Shown here in pieces: positions 24,273-36,539 of a stretch of 64,000 bases of DNA. The translations under genes were made by a program, and so were the position numbers. The notes beneath the pieces were generated by a model that had not been told where the DNA came from, searched no databases, and saw only the letters and a program-made list of their open reading frames with translations. How positions within the stretch are numbered: position 1 is the first letter of the stretch; each line of letters opens with the position of its first letter. Source of the DNA: Stratiolaelaps scimitus (Eukaryota; Arthropoda; Arachnida; Mesostigmata; Laelapidae); contig JABWDB010000001.1 in NCBI GenBank assembly GCA_019614645.1, forward strand, positions 4,892,501 to 4,956,500, in the 5' to 3' direction.

Positions 24273-24520
24273 TTATAGTAAAACCTGTGTCAATTCTATC
24301 GAACCATCCACGAGTCTACCAACGTATACAGTATCGAGTCTCATGTGAGGTTTACCTGAAGCTGTTACGTTTGTGATGGCCTGCAGGGCCTTTAGTCCTT
24401 CCCTTGGGACAAATGTGTTAGTGTGTTGTCTGATGTCAACGACTGTGTACCGAGGACGTCGACCCTTCGATACTCGGGCTAATGCCACGGAAGTAACCTA
24501 TCAGTCTTTCAGGCCCTATG
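24273..24520 (-). CDS. Possible coding exon (weak)
   Basis: A minus-strand frame opens after a TAG and reads VTSVALARVSKGRRPRYTVV, then a stretch with QHTNTFVPREGLKALQAITN. A CAG|GTAAAC donor at about 24354 could end the exon; otherwise the frame runs to a TAA at 24273. The plus strand also has an open frame (24373-24636, with a NSKEPIYEQAYGCKKPTQER stretch). I cannot tell which strand, if either, is real. Confidence 0.25.
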
Positions 24521-24822
24521 CACAATGGGATGGCACAGTCGCTCTAAAGCTAAACAGCAAAGAGCCCATATATGAGCAAGCGTATGGCTGCAAAAAGCCT
24601 ACGCAAGAGCGCCTACACGAGCGTGGAGTAATCTGAAGACTGGTGCAAGATAATGGCTGCTTTTTTTTGGTGGTCGCTTCGTTTGATGATGTGGGATCCC
24701 AGTCCTTTACAGTCATTCGGGTTTTTACAAAAAAGTTAACTTGGATCGGATATCCATGGAACTATAATAGTAATACGCATTGGGGTATATATATATTTTT
24801 CTTTTTATGACGGAGAATAAAA

Positions 24823-24842
24823 CTATATATATATATATATAT
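24823..24842. repeat. (TA)n microsatellite
   Basis: About ten TA units. Confidence 0.9.
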
Positions 24843-24849
24843 TACCGTC

Positions 24850-27800
24850 CCCAAGACTGGCAACCCCTTGTTCGCAAATTTGTCAAGCAAGTCGAGCTAG
24901 TTCCTGGATGGCGATATGTGAAGTCCAAGCAATTGTGTCTGCCCTTCCCGCATTCAGTGGAGGAAAACTAGTCATTATCATTAACGTGTCCGTTACGTTA
25001 AGCTCGCCGTAATTCGAGGTCATGGCTGCCCTGCGGAAATTACTTTCGGTGAGTAACATGTGCTATTATAATGACAATATAAATAAACCGACATTGGACT
25101 TAACGAAAATAGATCACTGCTCCCTCTGCTGTTATTATACAGATGTGGATAGGACAGGTGTGTAGGTTAATCCCATCATTGGCGGACTGGACTACGAGGA
25201 AATAGCCTAACACATCGCTCGATTTGTTAGCATGCTCGAATAACTGAACAACGTAAGTGCAAGGGAAACTTAGGTGTATTTCGGTCTCCCTGAGCAAGAT
25301 GACTATATGAGCTGCGATGATTTGCGATAAACTCATTAGGTACTCGCCGAAAATCAGGAGACGCTTCCGGAGCTTACTCGAAGGTGTCATTGAGTTTTAG
25401 GCATACATCCAATCGGGTCCATACTGCTAGAGTTTTAGTGTTCCATTGATCCATCTAGATTTCAATCCAAGCTGATTGCTATTTGACGACATTATTCAAC
25501 TTCTGCGAATTCGTACACTTCCAAAACTGCGTCTCTTTACTGTAACCCCCAAATGTTTGTTATATCCTAAACATTTCACAACCCCATTACCCAGGTTTTT
25601 CTCTTTCTTATTTATCACTCTGTCTACGTAGAAGGTATAGTATGGTCGGGCTAGTTTGTCATACGAACCTTTCGATATACAATGCTGACCTTCAAACGAG
25701 ACGATAACAGTGTCCCCCCCACATTGAAAGTAGCACACCGCAGAACGTCCGCCTTTTGAAGTCCGCCTCGTAAGCTAAACCTGCTGCTAGCCAAGGACGT
25801 CTGGCGGTCGTCAATAAAGAAGAGATTCATTCTTTCTACTACAAAGGGACGTCCATTGAACGCCAGCCAGCGACGATGACGACAACAACTCTGGCTCGCA
25901 TCCAATCGCAAGGATAATGCCCTGAATTCGATTCTAAAAGCGCCAAATCGTAGCTTCCTCTGAAGATTATTCCTTAGGTTGTTCCTACCAGGATCACTGT
26001 AATTACGATGTTCGCTCAAGAAAGTAAAACATCTGTTATTTTTCATTAAACCTGTGTGCGTTCAAGTGGGTCTGACATGTCGAAAATCATCTCCTAGTAG
26101 CAACCGTCTAAAATGTATTGGGGCCCCAGAAAGTCCTTTTACAGGCATATATATACGTATATACAGTTATAATTTCGTGTGGTTGTGTGCGCGTCTACGA
26201 TATTGCTATGTTTATTGCATATGCGCCTCGATCGCACCAAAGGAAAGCATATCAGGGTCGAAACGCAAGCGATGCTAGCTGCGGAGCGAACATAGGCTAC
26301 ACGATTTTCTCTAAACCCAACGGCAACGTGCTACAGATCAGCTTCCGGAAGCGGAAGTGGACCCCATTTCTCTCCTATTTTCCCGGCACACAAGGAGTCT
26401 TGTGCCGAAACAGTGGGGCCCAGCAGAGGCTAGGGTTTCTGGAAGGCGGAAACACATTCAATACTTATTCCTCGCCGAGTCGACACTTCAGTAGTAGGCT
26501 AGTAGGACTCCTCTAGTCCTAAATCTCCTCGGCTGACCGGCAAATTGAAAAGAAAAACAGTGCAACGCGAAGCGGGGGCGGAGGGAGTGAGAAAATAGCG
26601 AATGCAAAAAGGACTTATCGACGACTTGGAAGACTATGTGAGATAAGAAGCATTTCACCAGTAGGGAAATATGGGTATATTTGGGATGGGTCCTTTGCGG
26701 AAAAGGTTTGTTTTCACGAAGTCGATATTTGACTCATACTTAAGTTAATTTTGTAAAACGGTGCTGAGACTTCAATCGTCGAACTTATCGTTGTTTTGGT
26801 CTGTGACGTTTTTTTTTATAAAGAAGTGGTCATTCGAGGTTCCTCGTTTATCGCCATTCATCAAGCATATCACGGATCCCTTCTCACGATTGAATGGTGA
26901 CAATTTTGCATGAAACAGTCTGAGACAAATTTGTGTGGCCTAGTCTTCCTCTATTTTCACTTGCTCAGCTTTCACGAGACCGCAGCTAAATGGAATAATT
27001 TCCTTTATAAGGAGGGAACATTTTAGAAGAGAATACTATCAAACACTCAGTATATTTGAAACATACATGTGTCTGAAATTTGTTGTCCATTGGATTCCTG
27101 ACGAAATTTCAATTCGGGGAGGCTGCTTGGGAAAGACAAGTATTTCCCACATCGATCCGAACATCACAAAAAAAAAACAACGAGAAACTGAATTAGCCGG
27201 TTCACTCTTCCGCAATAGTTTCGCATGCCCCGAAGCTACGTTTTGATAGATCAAGTCGAAATCAAATTGTTTTCATATAGGTCAAGCTATTGATGAATTA
27301 TTTAACTATTATACCTTAGGGGCTGTATCGAGCAGTGTATTTTGGAGCATCGCTCAAACTAAGTTACAGCGTGTTCGTGAAGTTATTCGACGGGAGGCAA
27401 ACTAAAGTTTGACCTCGAAGGTACCTAAGGTAACTTTCAGGTACCCAAGGTAACTTTGCGTGCACTTTTATATAACATAATACGCATTTCACATATTTCG
27501 AAACGAAAGTAAATGAATAAGGCGGCATAATCCCAGAGCACTTCAGATATTGGTTAAACTATTGAAGCACTGGGTTTTATTAAGAAAAATTTGCGGTCAG
27601 AATGAGTTCATCTTTCGTTTGTAAGTACGGCGTTCCAGTTTTACTTTTTAATATTTACTTGGTCGTTTCAAAATGCGACTTTTGCCTTGAGGCTACTTTG
27701 GGTGTGCTCGCAATCTTGCATGTATTACTTTGACTGTTAATGGTTATAATTGAAAAATATTGCTCCGGCTGCCTAAGACGCGTTTCCGAGAGCGTTGTTT

Positions 27801-28320
27801 GCTTCGATCGGAGTGTTGTTAAAAAAACCGATACATGGTTTTGGCAGAAACTTGATAGCTTTGGTCTGTTTTTTTTTCTGTCAATGATAAAGCGTTGCAC
27901 CGAGGCCAATGTTGCTGACATTCGTGGAGCCAGCGAATTCGATGCCTAGTTTGTTCTTAGATGTGCGCTACAGCGCATTGTCTCCGAGCCGGACGGAGCA
28001 GGCTCGACACTCTGTGGGGACCAAGGCAAAGCTGGCTGCGCAACAGGAACCTCTAACAAATGATAGCACGGCGCACCTATAGACCAGTGCAAAGAACAGG
28101 CAATGGCAATGGCAATGACTCCTCCAAAATGCATTTCTACACATTTACCATTCGAGTGACGAATTACTCTCGCATTTGTGAACGCTCACGCTTGAAATTA
28201 TAACTTCCCTCATGCGGTAACATTGCGGCTGAATCTGATTACAGATTAGACCTGGCCGACAGGAACACTTGCAAAAAAAATGGCTATATAGAAGCAGCGT
28301 AACGCAACATTGTTCTGTCA
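24850..28320. other. Spacer with unsupported short frames
   Basis: Frames on both strands (for example minus 25651-26046 and plus 26118-26516) lack motifs or splice borders I trust. A 20-base unit, AGGTACCTAAGGTAACTTTC, is tandemly repeated at 27419-27458 with two changes. Confidence 0.4.
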
Positions 28321-28332
28321 TTGAAAAGAAAA

Positions 28333-28542
28333 ATGAGGTCAATGTTTGCATTCAGGATTTTCCTTCGTGGTGGATCAGTGGGGGTTGTCTTAGCCGCACG
28401 GCTATCCTATCTCTCAAGCGATTTCCAGCTCTGGGTGGGTTTTGCCCAAGTCTGTACGGCAGTAGCACCCGCCAAAGCTTCACATCAGTCATATATCGAC
28501 AAGGAAACTGTCTTGCAAGAAAAAATCTCTCAGAGTGGCTGA
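28333..28542 (+). CDS. Small ORF, 69 residues, possible membrane protein (weak)
   Basis: It starts with a true ATG (MRSMFAFRIFLRGGSVGVVL) and reads through a hydrophobic N-terminal segment, an aromatic FQLWVGF motif and a polar, probably helical tail to TGA. The N-terminus with one glycine-rich hydrophobic stretch faintly recalls MIC13/QIL1-type mitochondrial proteins, but the match is too weak to name. There are no splice signals around it. A second frame on the same strand (28269-28580) is also open. Confidence 0.22.
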   Translation: MRSMFAFRIFLRGGSVGVVLAARLSYLSSDFQLWVGFAQVCTAVAPAKASHQSYIDKETVLQEKISQSG

Positions 28543-31044
28543 CGCCCAAATATTTGGACGTGAGAATCTGGATATGGTGATGCGTATATCAGCCGGCATC
28601 GACATCTCTTGATGATTCTATATGAAAGTGCAAAGATTACTCCGCTTTTCTTGTGCCCCGATTCAGTAGAGGACCGGAGGCGCTACTCAAGTATTTAATA
28701 CTTGATACAATCTGATTACTACACTAAATGCGTTTACAATACGCTTTGAAAATCGACTACCGAAATTAAATTATGCTACTTTTTAAGATCACATTTTAAG
28801 ATCCATATGGAGGGAGTGACGTCATCTGAAGTCAAAAATATCAGTTGAATTTCGTTGAACATTCAGTGCATAGTGCCCTAAAGTTGGCGTCGGTTGTCGA
28901 ACGCTCTCTTTCTGTTCCAGCTTGACCTTACTCCGAATCTCAAGACACCCTTTTCAATTATGATTTCACAATTGTAAAGTACCTTAAGGTCACCGCTTCA
29001 AATTTAAGAAACAATTTGTATTTCCTGATTTCTAGACTTCGAGAGAGAATTGATACGATTGACCTCTGTAATTTCTCACTACATCCTTGGTTGTTGTTAT
29101 TGGTGACGCCCTGAATAAACTTCGTTCGCTGGATACTTCGTGCAGGTGAAACCACAAGTCAAATATTGACTTCGACTTATTTATTCCAATGATTATTGGG
29201 TAGTTTGGTCAGCGTTATGACGGTGCTTGCGCAAATTCGGCCGCGAGTTCAATAGCTCATATACAACGTTACGAGGCTTCTTGTAGGGCCGCCTAAATGT
29301 ATCCACTGGAGGAACGATTCGAGCGCAGAGACAAATGAACAATTTATCGATATATTCAACTTAGCGTTTGTCGAATGCACGAGAGATAATCCTCGATTCG
29401 AAATGTAACCGCTGATTTAATTTAACTGCCTCCTTTCAAATAAGGCCAAGCAAAGCAAACGTTCTCATATGCAATAATCTATTGATTAGTTAATTTCCAG
29501 CTCACATCGGGTTCCGCTATGCTAAGCCAACGATCGAACGAGCTTAACGGACAGGTCCGAAAGTGTAAAACAACATTGATTCATGACCGCTTTCAATGAT
29601 TCGAATAGAAGAAACCTATACTTCCAGGACATTGGGACATTGCCGTCATTGCGTGCTGCTGGTCAATGGCGCGCTATGAGAAAGGTGAAATTCGAGCTGC
29701 TGCCAAATGTCAGCCGAATTCGCGAAACTGTACAAATTTGCCCAAAATGCTTAGAATATATGTGAATTCGATGTATCAGCGTGTCGTATGTAAATGTAGC
29801 GAGTTTGTTTTTGCATTTGCAGGTTCGAAATCGCCCTGTGTCTACACCAACTGAACTGCTGATATCGTTGGCACCATCCGGCATAGTCATGTTTCACAAA
29901 GAAAGGCGCGAGCAACGAACCATAAAATCAGGCTGAAGGTCAAGGCCGCGTCATCTTGAGATTAGGGCCGTTCCCGCTTCTCTCCATCTCCCTCCTCCTC
30001 TTCGTCTTCATTATCATCAAGCGGAGATTTTACTCTGTTGTTAAATGATTCGTTGGAATATACCAGAATAAATTAGTAACGAGTTGAACCGTAACGTCAT
30101 CGTTCTTATAGGACCTGCTGATTTTTATTTGATGGAAATCCACGTTTAACTATTGTAATATATTGTGCCTATGTACTGATTCCGACCGATCAGCGCATTC
30201 GGTCGGCAGCACCCGACAGTATCTAATGGGAAGAAGAACATTGTCTAGCCTGTTCACTAGCTCTTACGCTTGAACAGCCGTTGGAGTTCCCTCAACCACG
30301 ACGGGCGTCGAACTCGCAACGAAACTAAGTCATTTCTCATAAGTGGCATAGCGTTGAGTGGCACGGACTGGCATTTATGACTCCAAATAGAGACAAGGTC
30401 AAAGCTAAGCGAATATAAACACGATGAGATAAGTGGCGAAAAAAAGCCGACGGAAAAATTGGAAAAAAGTGAGCGTTTCATTTAATTTCGTTGTGAGACA
30501 GTGATTTTAGCCAAGTCAAAGTGTTAAAGTGGCTGAGTTCTGCTGCAATCTCCCCATCGCGAATTGCCCACTGCTGTAACTATGATTCTGTGGCATGCCA
30601 ATGTTGCGAAAGCTCTCTCAACTGCTAGGTGCAATAGCTAGAATTACTACATGTCAAACATGTGTTGAGTCAAGTGTCGCAGGTTTCGCTGTTAGTTGGA
30701 ACACTTCCCACGTACTGTCGAGAAGTTGTTTACATTGTGAATACAATCGACAATGTACACCTCGATTGCGTAAGGGCAACGCCGGGGATACGGAACATTT
30801 GGAATCGGGTATGTATATCGGACAATGTGAGTCATATTTCTATCGTAGGAGAAGTGCGAAATGTTAGCGTGTCATTTTGAATGATTAGACCTGATCACAA
30901 AATTTCAACTATTGCGTTGTACGGAAATTTATGTCTATTTTTGAACCTCTAACACTGTACCAACCAGAAGAGATGATTTGCGGGAGGGACTTATTTATAT
31001 ACAAAGGAGACCACACTGAGTAGTTTGGAACAACCAGTTTTGTT

Positions 31045-31109
31045 GTGAAGCAAAGCAGAAAGCAGTATCGTGGATATTAAAACGCTGGCTGTGAGTCAGC
31101 CGGGAAAAT
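31045..31109 (-). repeat. Short dispersed repeat family, copy 2
   Basis: Read on the minus strand it starts ATTTTCCCGGCTGACTCACA, then GCCAGCGTTTTAA, TCCACGATACTGCTTTC. It corresponds to the first part of the copy at 23447. Confidence 0.65.
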
Positions 31110-31287
31110 GTACGTTTTTTTTAGTGTCGTTCGATAACGCTTTGTTTATGTTTTATTGTGTGAGTCCCGAAAAGGTAACACTGCCTGGGAAACGCTCCGT
31201 CATCAGGATTGTGCAGCGAGGCTACTTTGGGCTAAGAAAACGTGTGAAAAATTATTAAAACGAATTTTATCATGGAGATTTTAGCCT

Positions 31288-31960
31288 ATACGACTCAACA
31301 ATGTCTGAAAGGCCCGTCCAGATCGACGACTAGATCCTCTGCGACAAGGTTACGAAACGCCGACAATTACTAGCCGAGAATCACAGAAGAACTTGCGATT
31401 AACGGCGTTCAACAACCGTTCATTCAGAGCTATAGAGGGTTGGGATTAAAAATAAAATGTTGTTAATGAAATATTCGAGGACATATCCACGTGGAACTTC
31501 TCAAACAAGAGGGGAGAACATCAAGACAGCTCTTTACTCTGCACAACTTGATTGAGTTCAAGAAAAAATGTCATAACACGTCCACAACTCATCATCAACA
31601 GGAAGCGAATGGTGCATTTCACAAGGACAATGCTCGTCTTCATGTGAGTTCGACCAGCTTAAAAAAATTAGTGACCCAGGCTGGTAACTTGTTGGATACC
31701 CTCCGTATTCCTCCGACTTTCCTCTTTCTTTTCTTTGACTTTCCACTTCTTGAGATCGATGACGAACCATTTCGGTAGAAAGCACTTCAACACCTTCAGT
31801 GAGGTCAACGACGAGGTCATTCGTTTTTTTTGCCTATGGAAGAAATGGAGGAATTCTACCAATCCGGCATAACGGATCTGTTAGAACGTTGGAACAACGC
31901 TGTCGCAAGCGATGAGAACTACTTTGATGATCAAGATAAGGGAAGTTATTTTCCTGCAAA
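31288..31960 (+). pseudogene. Mariner transposase remnant
   Basis: Plus-strand fragments in changing frames match a mariner-type transposase. An HTH region with DKVTKRRQLLAE-like and ITEELAINGVQQ residues lies at 31330-31430. A jump follows, then KDNARLHVSSTSLKKLVTQA (first catalytic-type Asp in DNA) at about 31620-31690, a PPYSSDFPLS-like stretch corresponding to the YSPDLAP box at about 31700, and EEFYQSGITDLLERWNNAVA plus SDENYFDD at 31845-31940. The segment between the HTH and catalytic parts is deleted, and multiple frameshifts and stops are present. No inverted repeats were found at the edges. Confidence 0.75.
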
Positions 31961-31989
31961 CAGTGCTACTGAAAGGTAAAAACCAACAC

Positions 31990-33250
31990 AACCTTCCAGA
32001 AAACCTAATATATATTTAATTCAGGTAATTAGCTTAAGTGACTGCTGCACTAGGGAGTGACCATCATGTTCAGAGTGCGCACAGACGACGCGTTATGCGG
32101 CGTTGAGTAATCCGCAAAGTTTGCTGGTAAGATACACTCATTTGCATTGCGGCATTTCGTGTCAGGGGCGGACCAGATGCTTTCCACGAACTAAAGCGAC
32201 GCTATGAGAACAGATACAGAGAGCCCAGTCAGACTGTTAACTCGGCTCCTTGAATCAGATGCTGTAGGACAGCACTGGCATGCAGTTTCACTTTGAGCGC
32301 GGTGTGCCGGTATTGATTGATAATGCAACCATTTTCTGGCCGTACCAGACCCATGAGCATGACCTTGTAGCATGAGATACAAGTAAGTTGGCGATGCGAG
32401 TCGAAGCAAATCCTAGTTGTCAGCAATCGACACTAGGTTTCTCTGTGTATTTCTTTTTGCTTTTTGCGTTGGCCTGCTGGTCCCCAGTCCTTCTCCCATC
32501 ACATACCTCTCAGCACCTATCCATATGGGGTTACTACGAGAAATTGCCGAGTAATGTCTGCCACGTCTTATATCTCTATGTGTATATAACTATGGGTGTG
32601 TGTGCGACCGACAGAGTGATAGCAAGCTGCAACGAACTGCCGGAGCCTATAAATACAACATCATCACCCCCCTCATTGCTCTCCCGATTTACAATAAAAT
32701 ATTGGTACTACAGGCTATGAATCTATGTTGTCTGTTACGGAGATTACAGAACATTTTCACATCATAACGAGTCGAGGGTTGCCCCGAGAGGGCACTACGT
32801 GTGAAATTGCCAGGTGCAATCTCCAAAGGTCACTACCATTTACCCTGGGCCACTGGGTGTTGTTCAGCGGGTGAGGTAGGAGCCGTTTGTCAAAGCCAAC
32901 TGAGCAAATCCGTTTTGAAGGTGATTTTACACTGATGGTTGGCGTTGATGTTTGACAACGACGACCGATAAAGAGAGCTCTTTGTCTGTTTATGACGGAG
33001 GCGTATTTTTCAATGGGGGACATAAAATAGTATTGAGTTTGCCCTTCACGCTGAATCTACAAGTTCGACTAGACAGCGGACAAGCAGAAACGAGCTAAGC
33101 TTGAGACTCGGTAACTCAGTCGCTCGTTCGGCTCGGAAGCGGTGTTATACACAGTAGAGAAAAAGGTTGTGTCTGCCAGCCTGAACTAGGAGAGCGAAAT
33201 AGACAGTAGTCTTGAAGCAATAAAATCGATGTTCTGCCAAAAGAACGGAT
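31990..33250. other. Spacer
   Basis: Only short frames of doubtful coding value are seen, on both strands. No element or RNA gene is recognised. Confidence 0.4.
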
Positions 33251-33256
33251 ATTCTA

Positions 33257-33884
33257 TTATATATAAGTGTCTAGGGGAACCCGATGCAGCCTTTCAGAGG
33301 GGTTTGACACATTGCCTACTTGTCGTCCTCCTCCTGGTGCCAAGCATGGCCCGAGTTTCGATATATACCTGAAACAAGCTAACAGATTTGTTTTACACAT
33401 CGTCTCGCTGGGATACTCTAAATTGAGGAACTGACTAAATCTGTCCATGAGGCGTGATGCAGTGTCATGGTTAACTTGACAACTTCTTAGCGCAAGCTCA
33501 CAATAAGATGGCTCACAATACATGTTCTATTATGCTATTGTTGAGTTCAACATAGATTTGTCGCAAAGGACAACCTTACATCTGCGGGGTTTCAAACATA
33601 TTTCTCTATGAGAAACTAAAAACTTCACGATCGACAAATTATCTCACACGAAACTCATGCATGCGCTGATGTCGCAGCACACTCAACATGTTCGCTGTTT
33701 CGGCAATGTCACGTTTGTAATTGTTAACAGCAGAAGTTGAATAGCTTCGTGCTGAGTCTACAAGTGTTTCGTCGACCGCACATTCGGAGGGGAATAATTC
33801 GTTTGAAGTGGTTTCAAGGCCGATCTTGACGGTGATCTTCGGCGTCCTTTCCCTGTTTGAATGGACTAGTCGCGTGAAGGCCAT
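33257..33884 (-). CDS. Tentative two-exon gene, Cys-rich second exon
   Basis: Exon 1 (33884-33648) starts at ATG with a purine at -3 and G at +4. It encodes 79 residues (MAFTRLVHSNRERTPKITVK start) with good codon balance and ends at CGT|GTGAGA. Exon 2 (33526-33257) would follow a TAG acceptor that is not pyrimidine-rich, in matching phase 0. It encodes up to 89 residues with a YCEPSYCELALRSC motif and six cysteines in its first 60 residues. A donor-like CAG|GTATAT inside exon 2, near 33371, could instead end it earlier. There is no signal peptide. The family is not recognised. Both frames look coding; the weak acceptor is the main doubt. Confidence 0.4.
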
Positions 33885-34756
33885 TTCATTTTCGGGCGAC
33901 GCCTCTTATGTGTAAGTCAATTTTCGGACTTATATTCATGCCCATAGTGAACTCGTGGGGTATTTTGAGCCTGATCAGATTTGGTTGGCCAGGAGACGGC
34001 AGACTTACTGACTCGAGCGGTCCTCCTGGGACTTTAGGATAATCTTCTTGAAATTCGCGTCGAATTTTGTCGGTATAGGAGCAAAATGGTCCTTCCGAGT
34101 GATCGTAAAACCTCTTCCATCGAGTGTTTGAAGCCTATACTTAAACGCAGTCACATCCCTGAAGAAACTGTGAATATATTGTGGGACTTATTACATTCCC
34201 AACGTTGATTCTCTTTTGGGGACATCGCAGTGTCGAGGAGAACAGCTTACATGTTAACGATAAAAGGGTCCACTGCAAATTCATTTTGCCCGCATTTTGT
34301 CAGCAGCTCTCCCATTGTGGCCCGACAATCCGTCGGAAAGCAATAGTAGAGCTTCCGTGCGACCTATTTTTTTCCCCTCTCATGGCTAAATTATGTCAGA
34401 TTCGTTTCAGAGCCTCGCCTATTTAAATGGCAGGTCTTATTTAATAAGACCGATTCCTATAGCTGAATCCCAGCAATCTTTCGTGGACAGAACGCCTCAG
34501 TATCGCTCTTATAACAATTCAATAATCAGCGTCGGCTGTCACCATCGAACGAATAGGCTTATTGTTCATCTTGAGAATTTATAGTATAAGTTACGAAACC
34601 TGATCCTCGAAATATATGATATTAAAGTGGGCGTTCTCTTCATACAGTTCAAGCACATGCACGTATGCACCTATTCAATATGTATTGCATGCTATATCTG
34701 TCTCAGATGCCATTTTGCAATACGCATTTATCATAACCTTCCCTAGCCCGATGTTA

Positions 34757-34963
34757 TTAGGCTGCCATTTGTTCGCGATCACGTAACGTAGCCTTTCGTG
34801 TAAAACTCGAAATTGAATCCCCTGTTAACCCGGTTCGAATAGCACCCAAGACGCCGAAATGTGCGCATAAGGTCTGCGCTCCAACGTGCTTTATACAAGT
34901 AGGCCTAAAATGCATGTCGAACAATAGGATAGTTATGTCAACGGCATTGCGGGGCGGGGACAT
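34757..34963 (-). CDS. Small ORF, 68 residues (weak)
   Basis: A true ATG (MSPPRNAVDITILLFDMHFR) follows, about 20 bases downstream of an acceptor-like TTGAGTTTCAG, and the frame closes at TAA. Codon use looks coding. There are no domains. It may be the last exon or a single-exon product of a gene whose 5' leader is spliced. Confidence 0.28.
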   Translation of the reverse strand: MSPPRNAVDITILLFDMHFRPTCIKHVGAQTLCAHFGVLGAIRTGLTGDSISSFTRKATLRDREQMAA

Positions 34964-36138
34964 CGCGCTCCCGCCGAGGGCTGAAACTCAAAATCGAACA
35001 ATTCGCTAAATATCAGCTCTATGCTATTGTACATTCATTCTCTATTCTTTATGATATGGAACGAACAAACAGAGAGAAAGGAAGAGAGGGAGGACACGAA
35101 TGGATCCAATGGACCCTAGCTAAATAAATATTATAATTATATGATTGTAAAGAATTATATAACTATATCACCAACGAGGGTGACAACCACCATTCCATAA
35201 GTTCCTTCTGAGTTTCGTCATTTATCTCGCTCTTACAGGGTAATCATTTACGAGGCCTAATAGCAACCAGAAGCATTTCTATTATTATGTCAGACCAGTT
35301 ATTAATTATAAACAAAAAAAAAATACCTGTGTACAATTTACGTGACGCTCATGCGTCTAGATAACATGAGTGTTATTTTATCCATTTAGGATGATAATAT
35401 AATGTTCTATGTGATTTTCACGCTTGTGTGGGGCTTGCGTGCCTGGTGCTTTTGTATGGCCTGTGACGTCGGCTTTATCTCGACCGTACATGCTAGTTCC
35501 TGTCTATGAGAACAGGGGCGTTATGTAGAAGGGCCCGAGTGTTTCGCTTTTCATAACTGTCACTAATTGCAACATCTGCAACATCAGCTTCACCATTATT
35601 ATTATCGAGCACTTAATAATCACCTCTGTTTGCGAATACGTCGTTCATCAACAATTCTATTACGGTCCGACGCGCATTCGCTTACACGCGACTGACAGGG
35701 TGCCAATCACCTGCTGGTGCTCCACGCATTCAGTGACAACTTCCTTTCGTCTTGGATAAAGAAAAATCCTCACTCTTGTTATTATTGTTATTAATTATTA
35801 TATTCTTATTTGAGCATTTCTAGCACATCACCCTTATTTTACTGCAGTTTAGTGGACACATCTGATGTCGTAACTTTTGTTCAGTTCGTTGCGCCCGGAT
35901 CGCCTCTCCGTTTGTTTTCGTGCGAACAAACCACCGCTGATGTACCGCCATCATGGCTTGCGCGCCAATCGATATTCTAAACAGAGACAGACATGGTTGA
36001 TTATATAGAACCAATGATATCTATTGTATCCTATACCATAGAGAGCGTTAAAGTTTGTATTCATGCATCGAAAACCTTGGGAACGCTAATCAGATAAACA
36101 GCCGTACGGTGGAGGGATTTCGAGAACAATGCAATGGG

Positions 36139-36528
36139 TTAACTGACGTAACGGGGTAATGGAACAGCCGTGGCACCATGAGTCACGAGATCGGTGCAAC
36201 ATGAGAACAGCACAATGGTCGTCTTGACGTTCAAACCGTTCCGATTCGAACCCAGCGCTGCGCAGATAGGCCGCGATTTCCCATCATTGCATCCTGTCGG
36301 GTTGGCAAGCCGCTCAAGGATGGTTTCAATTGGTGCTGTTTTGTCCAGATAAGCTGCAGATTGTCCGCAGACACGAGCGATACGTCTGGGTTGAAGAAGG
36401 AACGAGGGCAATTCATTATGATGACGATGATGATCGATCGGTGACGTCCCACTCAAAGCCACGATAGAAAAGGTTGTTGAAGAGGTTCGATCCAGGGTAT
36501 CACCACGAGTTATTCCACGAGTTATTGG
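36139..36528 (-). CDS. Possible terminal coding exon, 129 residues
   Basis: The frame is open from an acceptor (ATATACATATTTTAG, exon from 36528) to a TAA at 36139, 130 codons in phase 0. It begins PITRGITRGDTLDRTSS, where the ITRG repeat comes from a 12-base tandem duplication, followed by a His-rich patch (DHHRHH), an arginine-containing stretch and a TTIVLFSCCTDLV hydrophobic segment. There is no ATG near the 5' edge, which fits an internal or last exon. No partner exon was linked and no family is recognised. An old retroelement fragment is an alternative. Confidence 0.33.
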   Translation of the reverse strand, partial: PITRGITRGDTLDRTSSTTFSIVALSGTSPIDHHRHHNELPSFLLQPRRIARVCGQSAAYLDKTAPIETILERLANPTGCNDGKSRPICAALGSNRNGLNVKTTIVLFSCCTDLVTHGATAVPLPRYVS

Positions 36529-36539
36529 CTAAAATATGT

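Noticed and set aside
25651..26046. Start of a retrotransposon endonuclease domain (ATFNVGG motif)
   Set aside because: The single short motif is not followed by any other endonuclease block.
28333..28542. Naming the 69-codon ORF as MIC13/QIL1
   Set aside because: Only a short hydrophobic N-terminus and a few residues are reminiscent; length and remaining residues do not support it.
36230..36310. GGGTTCGAATCGG on the minus strand as a tRNA B box
   Set aside because: No A box or stems at the right distance, and the string lies inside a coding-like open frame.
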